Source: Candidatus Pelagisphaera phototrophica (GTDB taxonomy: Bacteria; Verrucomicrobiota; Verrucomicrobiia; Opitutales; Opitutaceae). From it: DNA of 64,000 nt. The notes below the pieces were generated by a model, which was given only the letters and a program-made list of their open reading frames with translations, was not told the origin of the DNA and searched no databases. The stretch's first letter is position 1. Every line of letters starts with the position of its first letter. The stretch spans positions 372,001 through 436,000 of the forward strand of contig NZ_CP076039.1 in the NCBI RefSeq assembly GCF_014529625.1, written 5' to 3'. The position numbers and the translations under genes were made by a program. Below, one piece after another: positions 20,268-28,791 of this stretch.

Positions 20268-20425
20268 AGTATTACTTGGATTATCGGCTCACTGTCGCTC
20301 GTGTTTCATACACGTACGAATGGCCTTTGAATTGGCTTGTTGCAAAACGATCCGTTTGCCGCAATTTCTAAAACGACGATACAAAAATTTCACGACTCCT
20401 TTCAATTTACACAGATACGATACTC

Positions 20426-21148
20426 ATGCTTAAGGAAAGCTATTTAAAAACAAGCCTGTCTCTACTCGACCGCGTCTACTTGGAAAATAAATTGAAGATC
20501 GAGGCGCTGGCTCCCTTGATCGCCGATTCCGTGGCAGCTGGAGGAGTTATCCATACTTTTGGTAGTGGTCATTCCGAAATCATAGGTCGAGAAATGGTGG
20601 GCCGAGCTGGAGGACTGGTTTGCGTGAGCGCTATTTTAGATACAACAGGTGGATTTATCGAGAACCTACCAGGATATGGTCGCGCTTTGGCAGCCCGCTA
20701 CGATCGAAATCATGGACTGAAATCCGGGGAGTTTATCATCGTTATTTCCAATTCTGGAAAAAATTGTTCACCTATCGAGATCGCTGAATACGCTAAGGAG
20801 AAAGGTCTAACGGTGATCGCTCTCACTTCGATGACGATGACGCGACAAGTGAAAACGACTCACGCTTCTGGTCAGAAACTGTATGCAGTGGCTGACTACA
20901 CCCTCGATAATTGCGGGACGATGGGGGATGCGATCGTCGAGCTACCCGGTCGGGAACAATCTGGTGGCCCCACATCTACCCTCGCAGGCGCCCTTCTCAT
21001 TAATCTGCTACAAATGGAGGTTTTGGAGATTCTCATCGCCAACGGGAGCCCTACCCCCCTGCTCCGCAGCCAGAATACAGAAGGGGCGATGGAAGCGAAT
21101 ATCGAGCTAGCCCGCAGCTATAAGGGTCGCTTGAGTAAATCACTCTAG
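20426..21148 (+). CDS. SIS-domain phosphosugar-binding protein (UPF0309-like)
   Basis: A 240-residue single SIS-domain protein. HTFGSGHSEIIGREMVGRAGG and IVISNSGKNCSPIEIA mark the phosphosugar-binding loops; RSQNTEGAMEANIEL closes the C-terminus. The closest family I recognise is the UPF0309 group, proposed phosphosugar isomerases or binding proteins. The substrate is not evident, and no sugar transporter or kinase lies next to it. Confidence 0.75.
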   Translation: MLKESYLKTSLSLLDRVYLENKLKIEALAPLIADSVAAGGVIHTFGSGHSEIIGREMVGRAGGLVCVSAILDTTGGFIENLPGYGRALAARYDRNHGLKSGEFIIVISNSGKNCSPIEIAEYAKEKGLTVIALTSMTMTRQVKTTHASGQKLYAVADYTLDNCGTMGDAIVELPGREQSGGPTSTLAGALLINLLQMEVLEILIANGSPTPLLRSQNTEGAMEANIELARSYKGRLSKSL

Positions 21149-21238
21149 GGAAACATGCCGATCTTTTGAGGGTCGCAGTCCGTTATTGCGTCGGAAACGC
21201 ATTGGTATCAAATCTTTTCCCAAGTTACGAATCACGAC

Positions 21239-21595
21239 ATGTTTCAAGTCACTTTCAGCGACCAGTGCTTAGCAGAGCTAAAAAAGCTCGAGACCCTTGA
21301 GCAACTCGAGGTGATCGGACCGCTGAGCCAGTTATCGGAGTCTCAGCTCAACGATCCAAGGGAGCCCCTTGGCAGTTTCTCTCGCGGCAAGAAGACAATG
21401 TATCGACTGCGCTCAGGAGACTATCGTCTTTACTTCGAGCGGGACGGAATCACCTTACACACGGTTTGCATTCTCCATAAAAACACGCTTACGGACTTCA
21501 TTTTCAGGACTAAACTACCCATATCTGAGGAACAATTAGTAGAGCAGCACTCTTCTTTCTGGAAGTACCTCGAAACACTCACCCGATCCAATTGA
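21239..21595 (+). CDS. orphan RelE/ParE-like protein
   Basis: A 118-residue protein whose first 85 residues resemble the RelE/ParE toxin fold: FSDQCLAELKKLETLEQLEV, then GSFSRGKKTMYRLRSGDYR with LYFERDGITLHTVCILHK. A 30-residue tail rich in Glu and aromatic residues follows. No antitoxin-sized gene lies beside it; instead the stop is one base ahead of the pssA start, implying coupled expression. It may be a domesticated toxin fold with a housekeeping role rather than an active toxin. Confidence 0.6.
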   Translation: MFQVTFSDQCLAELKKLETLEQLEVIGPLSQLSESQLNDPREPLGSFSRGKKTMYRLRSGDYRLYFERDGITLHTVCILHKNTLTDFIFRTKLPISEEQLVEQHSSFWKYLETLTRSN

Positions 21596-21596
21596 T

Positions 21597-22445
21597 TTGA
21601 GCTCCCCACATCCGAAGGAATCCGGAACGTCGAAGATCGACAGTTCTCAGGCCAGCCGAATCTACCTGCTTCCGAACCTGTTTACCGCGGGCAACTTGTT
21701 TTGCGGATTTATGGCGATCATGAAATGCATTCAGGCCCGGTACAACGTGATGCTCGACGATCCTTTCGAGAATCCCGCCCAGTTATACGCGGAGGCGGTG
21801 CTTTTCATTCTTGGGGGCATGCTTTGCGACTCACTCGATGGACGAGTCGCGCGACTCGGAGGACGCGAGTCTCTCTTTGGGAAAGAGTTCGATTCAATCG
21901 TAGACATGGTTTCCTTCGGGGTGGCTCCCGCGTTGATGGTCATGTTTCTGATTTTAAATCCCGAGGAGAGCCTCTTTTTTCGAAATATAGGTTGGTTTCT
22001 AGGCTTTGTCTATCTCCTGTGCGCAGGGGTACGACTTGCTCGTTTCAATGTGATCACTCATCCCCTAATCTATCCTGCGAATATCGATCGGACGAACAGC
22101 GACTTTATTGGCCTGCCCGTACCAGCTGCTGCCGGGATGATCGCTACGCTGGTTCTCGTAATCAATAATCACGATCTTCAGAGGTGGGCCATCGCACTCC
22201 CCATCCTTATGGTGTTCATTTCCTATTTGATGATTAGCCCGATAAGATACCCCAGTTTTAAAAGTGTCGATTGGAATACCAAAGTTCGCCTGAGAACCTT
22301 TATCCTTATGCTGGCTATCGCCGCATTCGTCTACCTATACAAACAGTACGCGCTCGCCCTTACTTTCCTCGGCTATCTGTTCTACGGAGTTATTCGCCAT
22401 CTATTGATGATTCAGCGAATACGGCGTAAAGAACGCGCGAAATGA
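21597..22445 (+). CDS. pssA: CDP-diacylglycerol-serine O-phosphatidyltransferase
   Basis: Makes phosphatidylserine, the precursor of phosphatidylethanolamine, at the inner membrane. The CDP-alcohol phosphatidyltransferase motif appears as DSLDGRVAR, a spacer, and GKEFDSIVDMVSFG. Eight or so hydrophobic segments cover the 282 residues. Translation most likely starts at TTG 21597, one base after the stop of the RelE-like gene, because no ATG precedes the conserved YLLPNLFTAGNLFCGF. Confidence 0.92.
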   Translation: MSSPHPKESGTSKIDSSQASRIYLLPNLFTAGNLFCGFMAIMKCIQARYNVMLDDPFENPAQLYAEAVLFILGGMLCDSLDGRVARLGGRESLFGKEFDSIVDMVSFGVAPALMVMFLILNPEESLFFRNIGWFLGFVYLLCAGVRLARFNVITHPLIYPANIDRTNSDFIGLPVPAAAGMIATLVLVINNHDLQRWAIALPILMVFISYLMISPIRYPSFKSVDWNTKVRLRTFILMLAIAAFVYLYKQYALALTFLGYLFYGVIRHLLMIQRIRRKERAK

Positions 22446-22519
22446 GCTAATTTGCTCCCTCAACAACTCGTGAATAACTGCCCAACAAGCCCGATTTTGC
22501 AAAAAATACTTAACATGTT

Positions 22520-22532
22520 GGTGTCAGGCACC
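22520..22532. repeat. short palindrome GGTGTCAGGCACC before dnaN
   Basis: A 13-base imperfect dyad (GGTG/CACC arms) in the AT-rich 263-base gap between pssA and dnaN. Sequences of this form occur as dispersed REP-type units in many bacteria. The rest of the gap is AT-rich and holds the dnaN promoter; I see no cluster of DnaA boxes. Confidence 0.3.
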
Positions 22533-22708
22533 CAAAGACTCAGCTTAAATCAACAATTGTAATTCTTGATTAATAGCTCGCATCCAAATGCTTACACCTG
22601 TTATACCATTAATTCACAGAGCATAGTAATAGAGATTACTTTAAATAGATATTAATTCTTATTCATTCGAATTGTCAGTAACTAGAAATTACTCCTAATT
22701 ACAGACAA

Positions 22709-23854
22709 ATGAAATTCAAAATCCACCGCGATCATTTCAGCAATGGCCTCCAACAAGTCCTAAACGTGGTTGGATCTAAAGCGTCCATGCCGATCCTCAG
22801 CAATGTGCTGATCGAAGCTGACGGAGAAACGCTCTCTTTGACGACAACCAATCTAGATCTTGGAATTTGTGCTCGGATTAAGGCGAATGTCGAGGAGGCA
22901 GGAGCGATTACCTTGCCGGTCAAACGTCTGGCGACTATCATCAAAGAGCTTCCCAACAGCGATGTGAAAGTTGAAGCTTCTCCCAACAACCAAGTTAAAA
23001 TTACTTCTGGTGGTTCGCTTTTCAAGATCATGGGCATAAGTCGGGATGAATTTCCGGCGCTTCCTGAATTTTCGGATGATCGCTCTTTCACGATCGAGCA
23101 GTCCAATCTCGCCAGCATGCTCAAGAGCGTTTCCTACGCTCAGTCTTCCGACGAAACCCGTTACATGTTGAATGGGGTCTACTTCACGTTTTCCGAGCCC
23201 GAAGATTCGGATGGTTCTGGAAAACTGAGCCTCGTTGCAACTGACGGGCGCCGGTTGGCAAAGATCGACCACGAGATGGAGGTGGGCGAAGGGCTTTCGG
23301 GGAGCTTGATCTTGCCCGCCAAAACAGTTTCGGAACTGACCCGCCTACTCGATAAAGGAGAGAATCTCAAAATTGCGTTCAATGACCGACGGGTTGCTTT
23401 TCAGATCCATACAAAGGACGAAGCGGAGGGCTTCGTCGGAGATATTCTTCTCGTGTCAAAAGTAGTGGAAGGAAATTACCCGAACTACCAGCAAGTGATT
23501 CCGAAGGAAACCCATCAGAGGATCAAGGTAGAGCGAGAGCTCTTCTTGCAGTCCATTCATCGGGCAGCGCTGGTCGCAACCGACAAGTCGAACTCAGTCA
23601 AGATTCAGATCAGCAACAATCTTATGGAACTCAGTGCATCGAGCCCGGATTTCGGTGAATCGCATGAATCACTGGCTATAGACTACAGCGGACCGGATCT
23701 ACAGGTTGCTTTTAACCCTGCTTTCCTGATGGATCCGCTCAAGGCGCTGTCGAAAGACGAGATATTCTTTGAACTGAAAGATGAAGTGAGCCCAGGTGTG
23801 TTTAAAACGCTAGAAAGCTTCCTCTGCGTCATTATGCCTGTCCGGTATACCTAA
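22709..23854 (+). CDS. dnaN: DNA polymerase III beta subunit (sliding clamp)
   Basis: The ring-shaped processivity clamp of replication. The 381 residues show the three-domain pattern from [20 protein letters not shown] through [15 protein letters not shown] to the C-terminal end VIMPVRYT, a close variant of the usual MPMRL-type tail. dnaA, recF and gyrB, the common neighbours, are absent here, so dnaN is detached from the classical replication-gene cluster. Confidence 0.95.
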   Translation: MKFKIHRDHFSNGLQQVLNVVGSKASMPILSNVLIEADGETLSLTTTNLDLGICARIKANVEEAGAITLPVKRLATIIKELPNSDVKVEASPNNQVKITSGGSLFKIMGISRDEFPALPEFSDDRSFTIEQSNLASMLKSVSYAQSSDETRYMLNGVYFTFSEPEDSDGSGKLSLVATDGRRLAKIDHEMEVGEGLSGSLILPAKTVSELTRLLDKGENLKIAFNDRRVAFQIHTKDEAEGFVGDILLVSKVVEGNYPNYQQVIPKETHQRIKVERELFLQSIHRAALVATDKSNSVKIQISNNLMELSASSPDFGESHESLAIDYSGPDLQVAFNPAFLMDPLKALSKDEIFFELKDEVSPGVFKTLESFLCVIMPVRYT

Positions 23855-23941
23855 AGCATACTCGTTTTAGGTAACAAATTTGTGGAAGAGAACTTCCATT
23901 TAACTGATTGGTGGTCTTAGAAAAATTTACCTTCGATTTTA

Positions 23942-24835
23942 ATGCGTATTAACGAGATCATCACAATCGATGGACAAATTTCGGTTTCTGCCCTGCTTGT
24001 CCTGTCAATCGTTCTTAGCTATGCAAACAGCAAGACCAATTTTTTGGCCATTAGTGTATTGAATCGTTGGGTACGATGGCTTTGCGTTTCGTTTGGCTTA
24101 GCTTTTTTGGTAGATAAGATGGAATGGGCGGATCGGCCTTTTTGGGCATTAGCGGTCATATTTTTTCTTTTCTGGCTTTTATTGGAAACGCTCTATACCT
24201 GGGTAGCCATTAGTGCGATGAGCCAAAGCGATATACCCTTGTTTCCCCGCTTCCGCAACAACACTACTGGTGAAGAATGGCCTGCACAGCAGAAGCTGAT
24301 CGAACTTAGGAATTGGCTGAGAATTAACAAGTTCAAGAAGGAACAAACTTTGATAGCCAATATTGGATACGAAGTCGATATTCGATCGTCGGTGTATCAA
24401 GACGAAACAGGAACAATAAGGGCGCAAATCTTATTCGTGCCTCTGGGAAATGGTTTTATAAGCCACTGTATTTCGTTTACGTCGGACTCGGTTGATGGAG
24501 GGCATTTTATCACGGATAATCTGAATACACCGTACGGGGGCTATTATCCTGAAAATTGGGATGTCTGTCGGAAACTATGGAGCCGAAATCCAGCTCGGCT
24601 GTTAAAGTATCACAAAAAGCGCATCGAAGGCTTCGAACTAGAGCAGTACGAAATCGATCCGATAGACGACATTAACCAGCAACAGGGAGTTTTAGAGCGT
24701 ACTAACATTGAGGCGGGTTTTCTGGTCCCTCACCATCTCCAAGAAGAAATGGGGCGTATTACATGGGAGGGTCGGTACCGTGTGTGGAAAGAGGTCTGGC
24801 TACTGAGCTATTTCGGTTTTACGAGCCGGGGATAG
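23942..24835 (+). CDS. hypothetical membrane protein
   Basis: A 297-residue protein I do not recognise. Hydrophobic helices are visible at about 15-30 (SVSALLVLSIVLSYA), 45-58 (WVRWLCVSFGLAFL) and 65-92 (PFWALAVIFFLFWLLLETLY), followed by a soluble C-terminal domain of about 190 residues rich in Trp, Tyr and charged residues. It is preceded by dnaN (87 bases) and is convergent with moaA, only ten bases away. No catalytic motif stands out. Confidence 0.6.
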   Translation: MRINEIITIDGQISVSALLVLSIVLSYANSKTNFLAISVLNRWVRWLCVSFGLAFLVDKMEWADRPFWALAVIFFLFWLLLETLYTWVAISAMSQSDIPLFPRFRNNTTGEEWPAQQKLIELRNWLRINKFKKEQTLIANIGYEVDIRSSVYQDETGTIRAQILFVPLGNGFISHCISFTSDSVDGGHFITDNLNTPYGGYYPENWDVCRKLWSRNPARLLKYHKKRIEGFELEQYEIDPIDDINQQQGVLERTNIEAGFLVPHHLQEEMGRITWEGRYRVWKEVWLLSYFGFTSRG

Positions 24836-24845
24836 CTTCCTTCGA

Positions 24846-25871
24846 TCAGCCTCCAATATAAGACATCTCAATCTTCCTCTGGCTATTGGTTTGAGACGAA
24901 CGCTCTTCAGAATACCGATCTTTTCGGGCTCTCCAAATCCCTGAAATGTGCTTAGTCAATTCCGACCGACTGACTCCAGACTTCACAATCGTTTTTAAAT
25001 CGTGTCCGGAAGTAGCGAAAAGGCAGGTGTATAGGTATCCGTTGGCTGACAATCTCGCTCGGTTGCAATCTGAGCAAAAAGGTTTCGTTATCGAATTGAT
25101 AAGCCCAAATTCAGCGGGTACATCGGTGTATCGGTAGCGAGCAGCTACCTCCCCCCTATAGCTTGGGTCGATGGGCTGGAATGGAAATTCTTTTCCGATT
25201 GCATCCAATAATTCCTTCGCAGGAAGGACTTCTTTTGATCTCCATTGGTTCGAGTTTCCAACATCCATGTATTCGATGAATCTAAGAGTAATCCTTTTGT
25301 CTCGAAAAAACCGAACCATTGGAAGGACCTCCCCTTCGTTTACTCCCTTCTTGACAACCATGTTCACCTTGACCTCTAGACCAGCCTGTTCAGCGGCTTC
25401 AATGCCTTCCAGAACCGCAGCGGGTTCGCCGCGACCGCCACTCATCTCTTTAAAGACGATTGGACTGAGCCCATCGAGGCTGATGTTGATACGATTCAGT
25501 CCGGATTTCTTCAGATCTTTAGCGTAGCGGGGCAGAAGTGTTCCGTTTGTGGTAAGAGACAGATCTTTTACTAGGTCAATCTGAGACAAGCAGTTCACTA
25601 GAGGAACGAGATTTTTTCTCAGGAGGGGTTCTCCGCCGGTTAGTCTGATTTTCTCGATTCCCAACTCAGCGAAACAAAGGGCGAGTTTGTGGACCTCCTC
25701 GTTTGTAAGAATCTCGTTTTTCGACAGAAATGGGTAATCGGGTCCAAATACCTCTTTGGGCATACAGTAGGCACAGCGGAAATTGCACTGGTCGGTAACG
25801 GAAATACGGAGATCTCTCAGGGGCCTACCGAGTTGGTCGGTCGGCGTTTTTCCACCATTGTTCTGGTTCAT
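24846..25871 (-). CDS. moaA: GTP 3',8-cyclase (molybdenum cofactor synthesis)
   Basis: A radical-SAM enzyme that starts molybdopterin synthesis from GTP. The first 4Fe-4S cluster ligands are Cys29, Cys33 and Cys36 (TDQCNFRCAYCMPK); the second cluster is bound by FCSDCNRARLSANGYLYTC. The C-terminus ends in the functional Gly-Gly (MSYIGG). It overlaps the end of cinA by four bases (ATGA type), so the two are translated in tandem. Other moa genes are not in the window. Confidence 0.96.
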   Translation of the reverse strand: MNQNNGGKTPTDQLGRPLRDLRISVTDQCNFRCAYCMPKEVFGPDYPFLSKNEILTNEEVHKLALCFAELGIEKIRLTGGEPLLRKNLVPLVNCLSQIDLVKDLSLTTNGTLLPRYAKDLKKSGLNRINISLDGLSPIVFKEMSGGRGEPAAVLEGIEAAEQAGLEVKVNMVVKKGVNEGEVLPMVRFFRDKRITLRFIEYMDVGNSNQWRSKEVLPAKELLDAIGKEFPFQPIDPSYRGEVAARYRYTDVPAEFGLINSITKPFCSDCNRARLSANGYLYTCLFATSGHDLKTIVKSGVSRSELTKHISGIWRARKDRYSEERSSQTNSQRKIEMSYIGG

Positions 25872-27172
25872 CTTCTCGAACCCGTCCCCTCAATGCCATT
25901 TTCGTGAGCTTCAACCACATTCCGTTTTTCAGCGATGAGTTTTCTTCTGAGCAGGTCGAGGGCGGCATGAAGGGCCCTCTTCTTGGTGGCCAAGCGCCCG
26001 CTTTTCCAACTAAACCGTTGGGAGAGTGTTCCGCTCGGCGTGTGGAGCCCGATATAGACAGTCCCTACAGGGTCCTTGCCGGTACCACCAACTGGCCCAG
26101 CGTAGCCGGTAACGCTTAGACCATAGTCTGTATCCAGTTTTTCTGCTACTCCTTGGGCCATTACGATCGCAACGCTTGAACTTACAGCAGACTCCTCTTG
26201 TATGAGTTTTTTTGGAACACCTAAAATTTGAATCTTAGATTGATCGCTATAGCTAACAATGCCTCCGTTAAAGTATTCTGAAGAGCCAGGAAGGTTTGTA
26301 AATGTATCGGCGATAAGGCCACCAGTACAGCTTTCGGCAGTTGCGAGTGTTAGGCCATTTTTCCCCAAAATATTGGATACAACCTCAACAGTAGATTGGT
26401 GCCCGAAGCACAAGAAGTCATCTCCGAGAAGACCTTTGCAAGCTTCTGCGATTTCTAAGAGTCGAGACTTGTTCTTGTCAATATCGTGAAAGCTAATACG
26501 GCAATCTACTTGGCCCTGATGGGCACAATAGGCAACTGACAAGTTTTCGTGTTGTTGAAAAATGGATTGAAACTGGTTTTCCAATGCGGACTCACCTATC
26601 CCTATCGTTTTAATCTGGAGGTAATTTTCTTGTTCGTCGACGTAATCCAGTTCTTCCAGTCGCGGAATAATCTGGTTTTCGAACATTGGCTGTAGCTCGT
26701 TGGGTGGTCCTGGAAGCATGATAAGAATTTTCCCATCCTTGCTCATCCAAAGCCCAGGAGCGGTTCCCATCGCGTTTTCTATAACCTCTGCATTCTCAGG
26801 CCGGTACGCTTGCTTGCGGTTGTTCTCTGACATCGGCTTGCCTATACCCCTGAATCGATTTTCTATGGTAGCTAAGATGGATTGGTCGAAAACGAGTTTT
26901 TCACCGAGCACACCAGCAATTTCTTCTTTAGTGCGATCGTCGACGGTAGGACCGAGGCCCCCAGTCGTTATCAATACGTCAGCCCGTTCCCAGCAATACC
27001 GAAACTGCTCCTCGATATCAGGACCCTCATCTGAAATAGTGTAGTTGCTGTGTAGTGTAATGCCTCGTTGCCTAAGCTGACCGCCAATGTAGGTAAGGTG
27101 CCCGTTGGCGGTAAGCCCTAGAAGAAGTTCTTCTCCAAGGGTGATGAGCATGAATTTTTTGACTTTAGGCAT
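25868..27172 (-). CDS. cinA: CinA family nicotinamide-nucleotide amidohydrolase
   Basis: The 434 residues have two parts: an N-terminal MoCF-like (COG1058) pyrophosphatase domain (LITLGEELLLGLTANGHLTY; TTGGLGPTVDDRTKE) and a C-terminal CinA deamidase domain (LATAESCTGGLIADTFTNLPG; SVTGYAGPVGGTGKDPVGTV). The family recycles NMN released by NAD-consuming reactions such as DNA ligation. Its overlap with moaA is a common pairing because both handle molybdopterin-like domains or share a regulator, but a direct molybdenum role is not shown. Confidence 0.92.
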   Translation of the reverse strand: MPKVKKFMLITLGEELLLGLTANGHLTYIGGQLRQRGITLHSNYTISDEGPDIEEQFRYCWERADVLITTGGLGPTVDDRTKEEIAGVLGEKLVFDQSILATIENRFRGIGKPMSENNRKQAYRPENAEVIENAMGTAPGLWMSKDGKILIMLPGPPNELQPMFENQIIPRLEELDYVDEQENYLQIKTIGIGESALENQFQSIFQQHENLSVAYCAHQGQVDCRISFHDIDKNKSRLLEIAEACKGLLGDDFLCFGHQSTVEVVSNILGKNGLTLATAESCTGGLIADTFTNLPGSSEYFNGGIVSYSDQSKIQILGVPKKLIQEESAVSSSVAIVMAQGVAEKLDTDYGLSVTGYAGPVGGTGKDPVGTVYIGLHTPSGTLSQRFSWKSGRLATKKRALHAALDLLRRKLIAEKRNVVEAHENGIEGTGSRR

Positions 27173-27239
27173 CTGGTTTTCAGTTATGGGAGACCAAGCT
27201 TCTCTTGGCTTGGGGGATTAATGAGTTAAGTTACCGAAA

Positions 27240-28715
27240 ATGCCAACAGCGGGATCAAGCAAATTGAAGGAAAAGGTGCGTCGATTGCCTTCTACCCCGG
27301 GCGTATATCTGATGAAGGATCGTTTGGGATCCGTAATTTATGTCGGGAAAGCCAAGAGTTTGAAGAAACGTGTGTCGACTTATTTCCAACCTTCGCGATC
27401 CTTCACGAGCCAGCCGAAAATTAGGGCGCTGGTTGAGATGATCCGAGACTTCGAGATTATCGAAGTTAATTCTGAACCGGAAGCACTGTTGTTAGAAGGC
27501 CAGCTCATCAAGAAATGGCGGCCAAAGTACAACACCGATTTTACGGACGACAAACGCTTCCTTCTGGTTCGCTTGGATCAAACCAGAAAACTGCCTCGAT
27601 TTACGCTCGCTCGATTTAAAAAGGAAGACGGGGCAAGGTACTTTGGGCCCTTCGCCCAAGCCTATCACATCAGAAAGACGCTCGCGGAGATGCGCCGGCA
27701 ATTCGGGGTCCTCTTAAGCGATTCGAATCCGAAGACATTGGGCGATGGACGATTTCAACTCTATGAAGACGTCCGTGCTGAGCTTTACGGGTTTTCCAAC
27801 ATCGTTACCAGAGATCAGTATCTGGCTAGAGTTGAAAAAGCGTGTTCCTTTCTCGAGGGCAAGTCCAGGGAGTTGCTGGCTGATATTAAGAAGAAGATGG
27901 TCTCTGAGGCAGAGAATAAGAATTTCGAGAAAGCAGCGGAACTTCGAGACATTGCCTTCGCCCTCGAGTCCTCGTTAAGGAAGACAAGAAAGTTTGAACG
28001 AGAACGTGGGGATTCAAGAGACCTGTCGAATGAACTCACTGAGCTCAAAGCGGCCCTAGCATTAAAGAGTCTACCGGTTGTCATGGAGTGTTTCGACGTA
28101 TCCCATATCTCCGGAACCTTTGTGGTCGCATCAATGGTGCAGTTCAAAAAGGGCCATCCAAACAAGGCACAATACCGCCGTTATAAAATAAGGAGTTTTG
28201 AAGGCAATGACGACTTCCGCTCGATGGAGGAAGTGGTTGGGCGTCGATATCGTCGCCTGGCGAAAGAAGAAAAGCCGTTTCCCGACCTGGTAGTGATTGA
28301 CGGCGGAAGGGGCCAGGTGAGCTCTGCCATAAAGGCATTTCTTGTGCAGGACCTAGAGCCTCCGCAGATAATTGGCTTAGCGAAAAAGCACGAAACAATT
28401 ATCTTCGCTGACGAGCGGCCTCCGTTGCGATTGCCGCTGAGCCACGGAGGCTTACAGCTGCTTCAGAGGCTGAGGGATGAAGCGCACCGTTTTGCAAATA
28501 CGTACAATGCAGATCTCCGCAGCAAGAAAGTAAAGGAAAGTATCTTGGACGACTTTCCGGGTCTCGGGTTAAAAAAACGAGCCTTATTAATGAAGCGGTT
28601 TGGAACGATTGAGAATCTTCGCAAAGCCCCCCTCGGCGACTTGTCGACGGTGGATGGGATTGGACCGGTGATCGCAAAGCGGCTCGTGGCGTTTTTGCAG
28701 ACGAACCAAAGGTAG
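27240..28715 (+). CDS. uvrC: UvrC excinuclease subunit, short form
   Basis: Makes the two incisions of nucleotide excision repair. Seen in order: GIY-YIG domain (GVYLMKDRLGSVIYVGKAKS), a UVR segment at about 205-240 (KNFEKAAELRD), the RNase H-like domain with CFDVSHISG, LVVIDGGRGQ and RDEAHRFANTY, and a C-terminal helix-hairpin-helix pair. At 491 residues it is about 100 shorter than E. coli UvrC: the stretch between UVR and the RNase H core is missing, and the four Fe-S cysteines normally lying before UVR are absent. Catalytic residues remain, so it should be active. Confidence 0.9.
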   Translation: MPTAGSSKLKEKVRRLPSTPGVYLMKDRLGSVIYVGKAKSLKKRVSTYFQPSRSFTSQPKIRALVEMIRDFEIIEVNSEPEALLLEGQLIKKWRPKYNTDFTDDKRFLLVRLDQTRKLPRFTLARFKKEDGARYFGPFAQAYHIRKTLAEMRRQFGVLLSDSNPKTLGDGRFQLYEDVRAELYGFSNIVTRDQYLARVEKACSFLEGKSRELLADIKKKMVSEAENKNFEKAAELRDIAFALESSLRKTRKFERERGDSRDLSNELTELKAALALKSLPVVMECFDVSHISGTFVVASMVQFKKGHPNKAQYRRYKIRSFEGNDDFRSMEEVVGRRYRRLAKEEKPFPDLVVIDGGRGQVSSAIKAFLVQDLEPPQIIGLAKKHETIIFADERPPLRLPLSHGGLQLLQRLRDEAHRFANTYNADLRSKKVKESILDDFPGLGLKKRALLMKRFGTIENLRKAPLGDLSTVDGIGPVIAKRLVAFLQTNQR

Positions 28716-28739
28716 GTCTGGACACGAATTTTAAAAACA

Positions 28740-28770
28740 AAGAATCCCTACAAAGAAAGAAGGGATTCTT
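28740..28770 (-). terminator. intrinsic terminator of gltB
   Basis: AAGAATCCCT and AGGGATTCTT form a ten-pair perfect stem around an 11-base loop. Read on the minus strand the stem is followed by TTTGTTTTT, so it ends gltB transcription 22 bases after the stop. It also lies behind the convergent uvrC. Confidence 0.8.
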
Positions 28771-28791
28771 GTGCAATAATTGAAACCTTAG

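Noticed and set aside
22446-22708. Replication origin beside dnaN.
   Set aside because: AT-rich but no cluster of TTATCCACA-type DnaA boxes and no dnaA; the parS site points to an origin nearby but not here.
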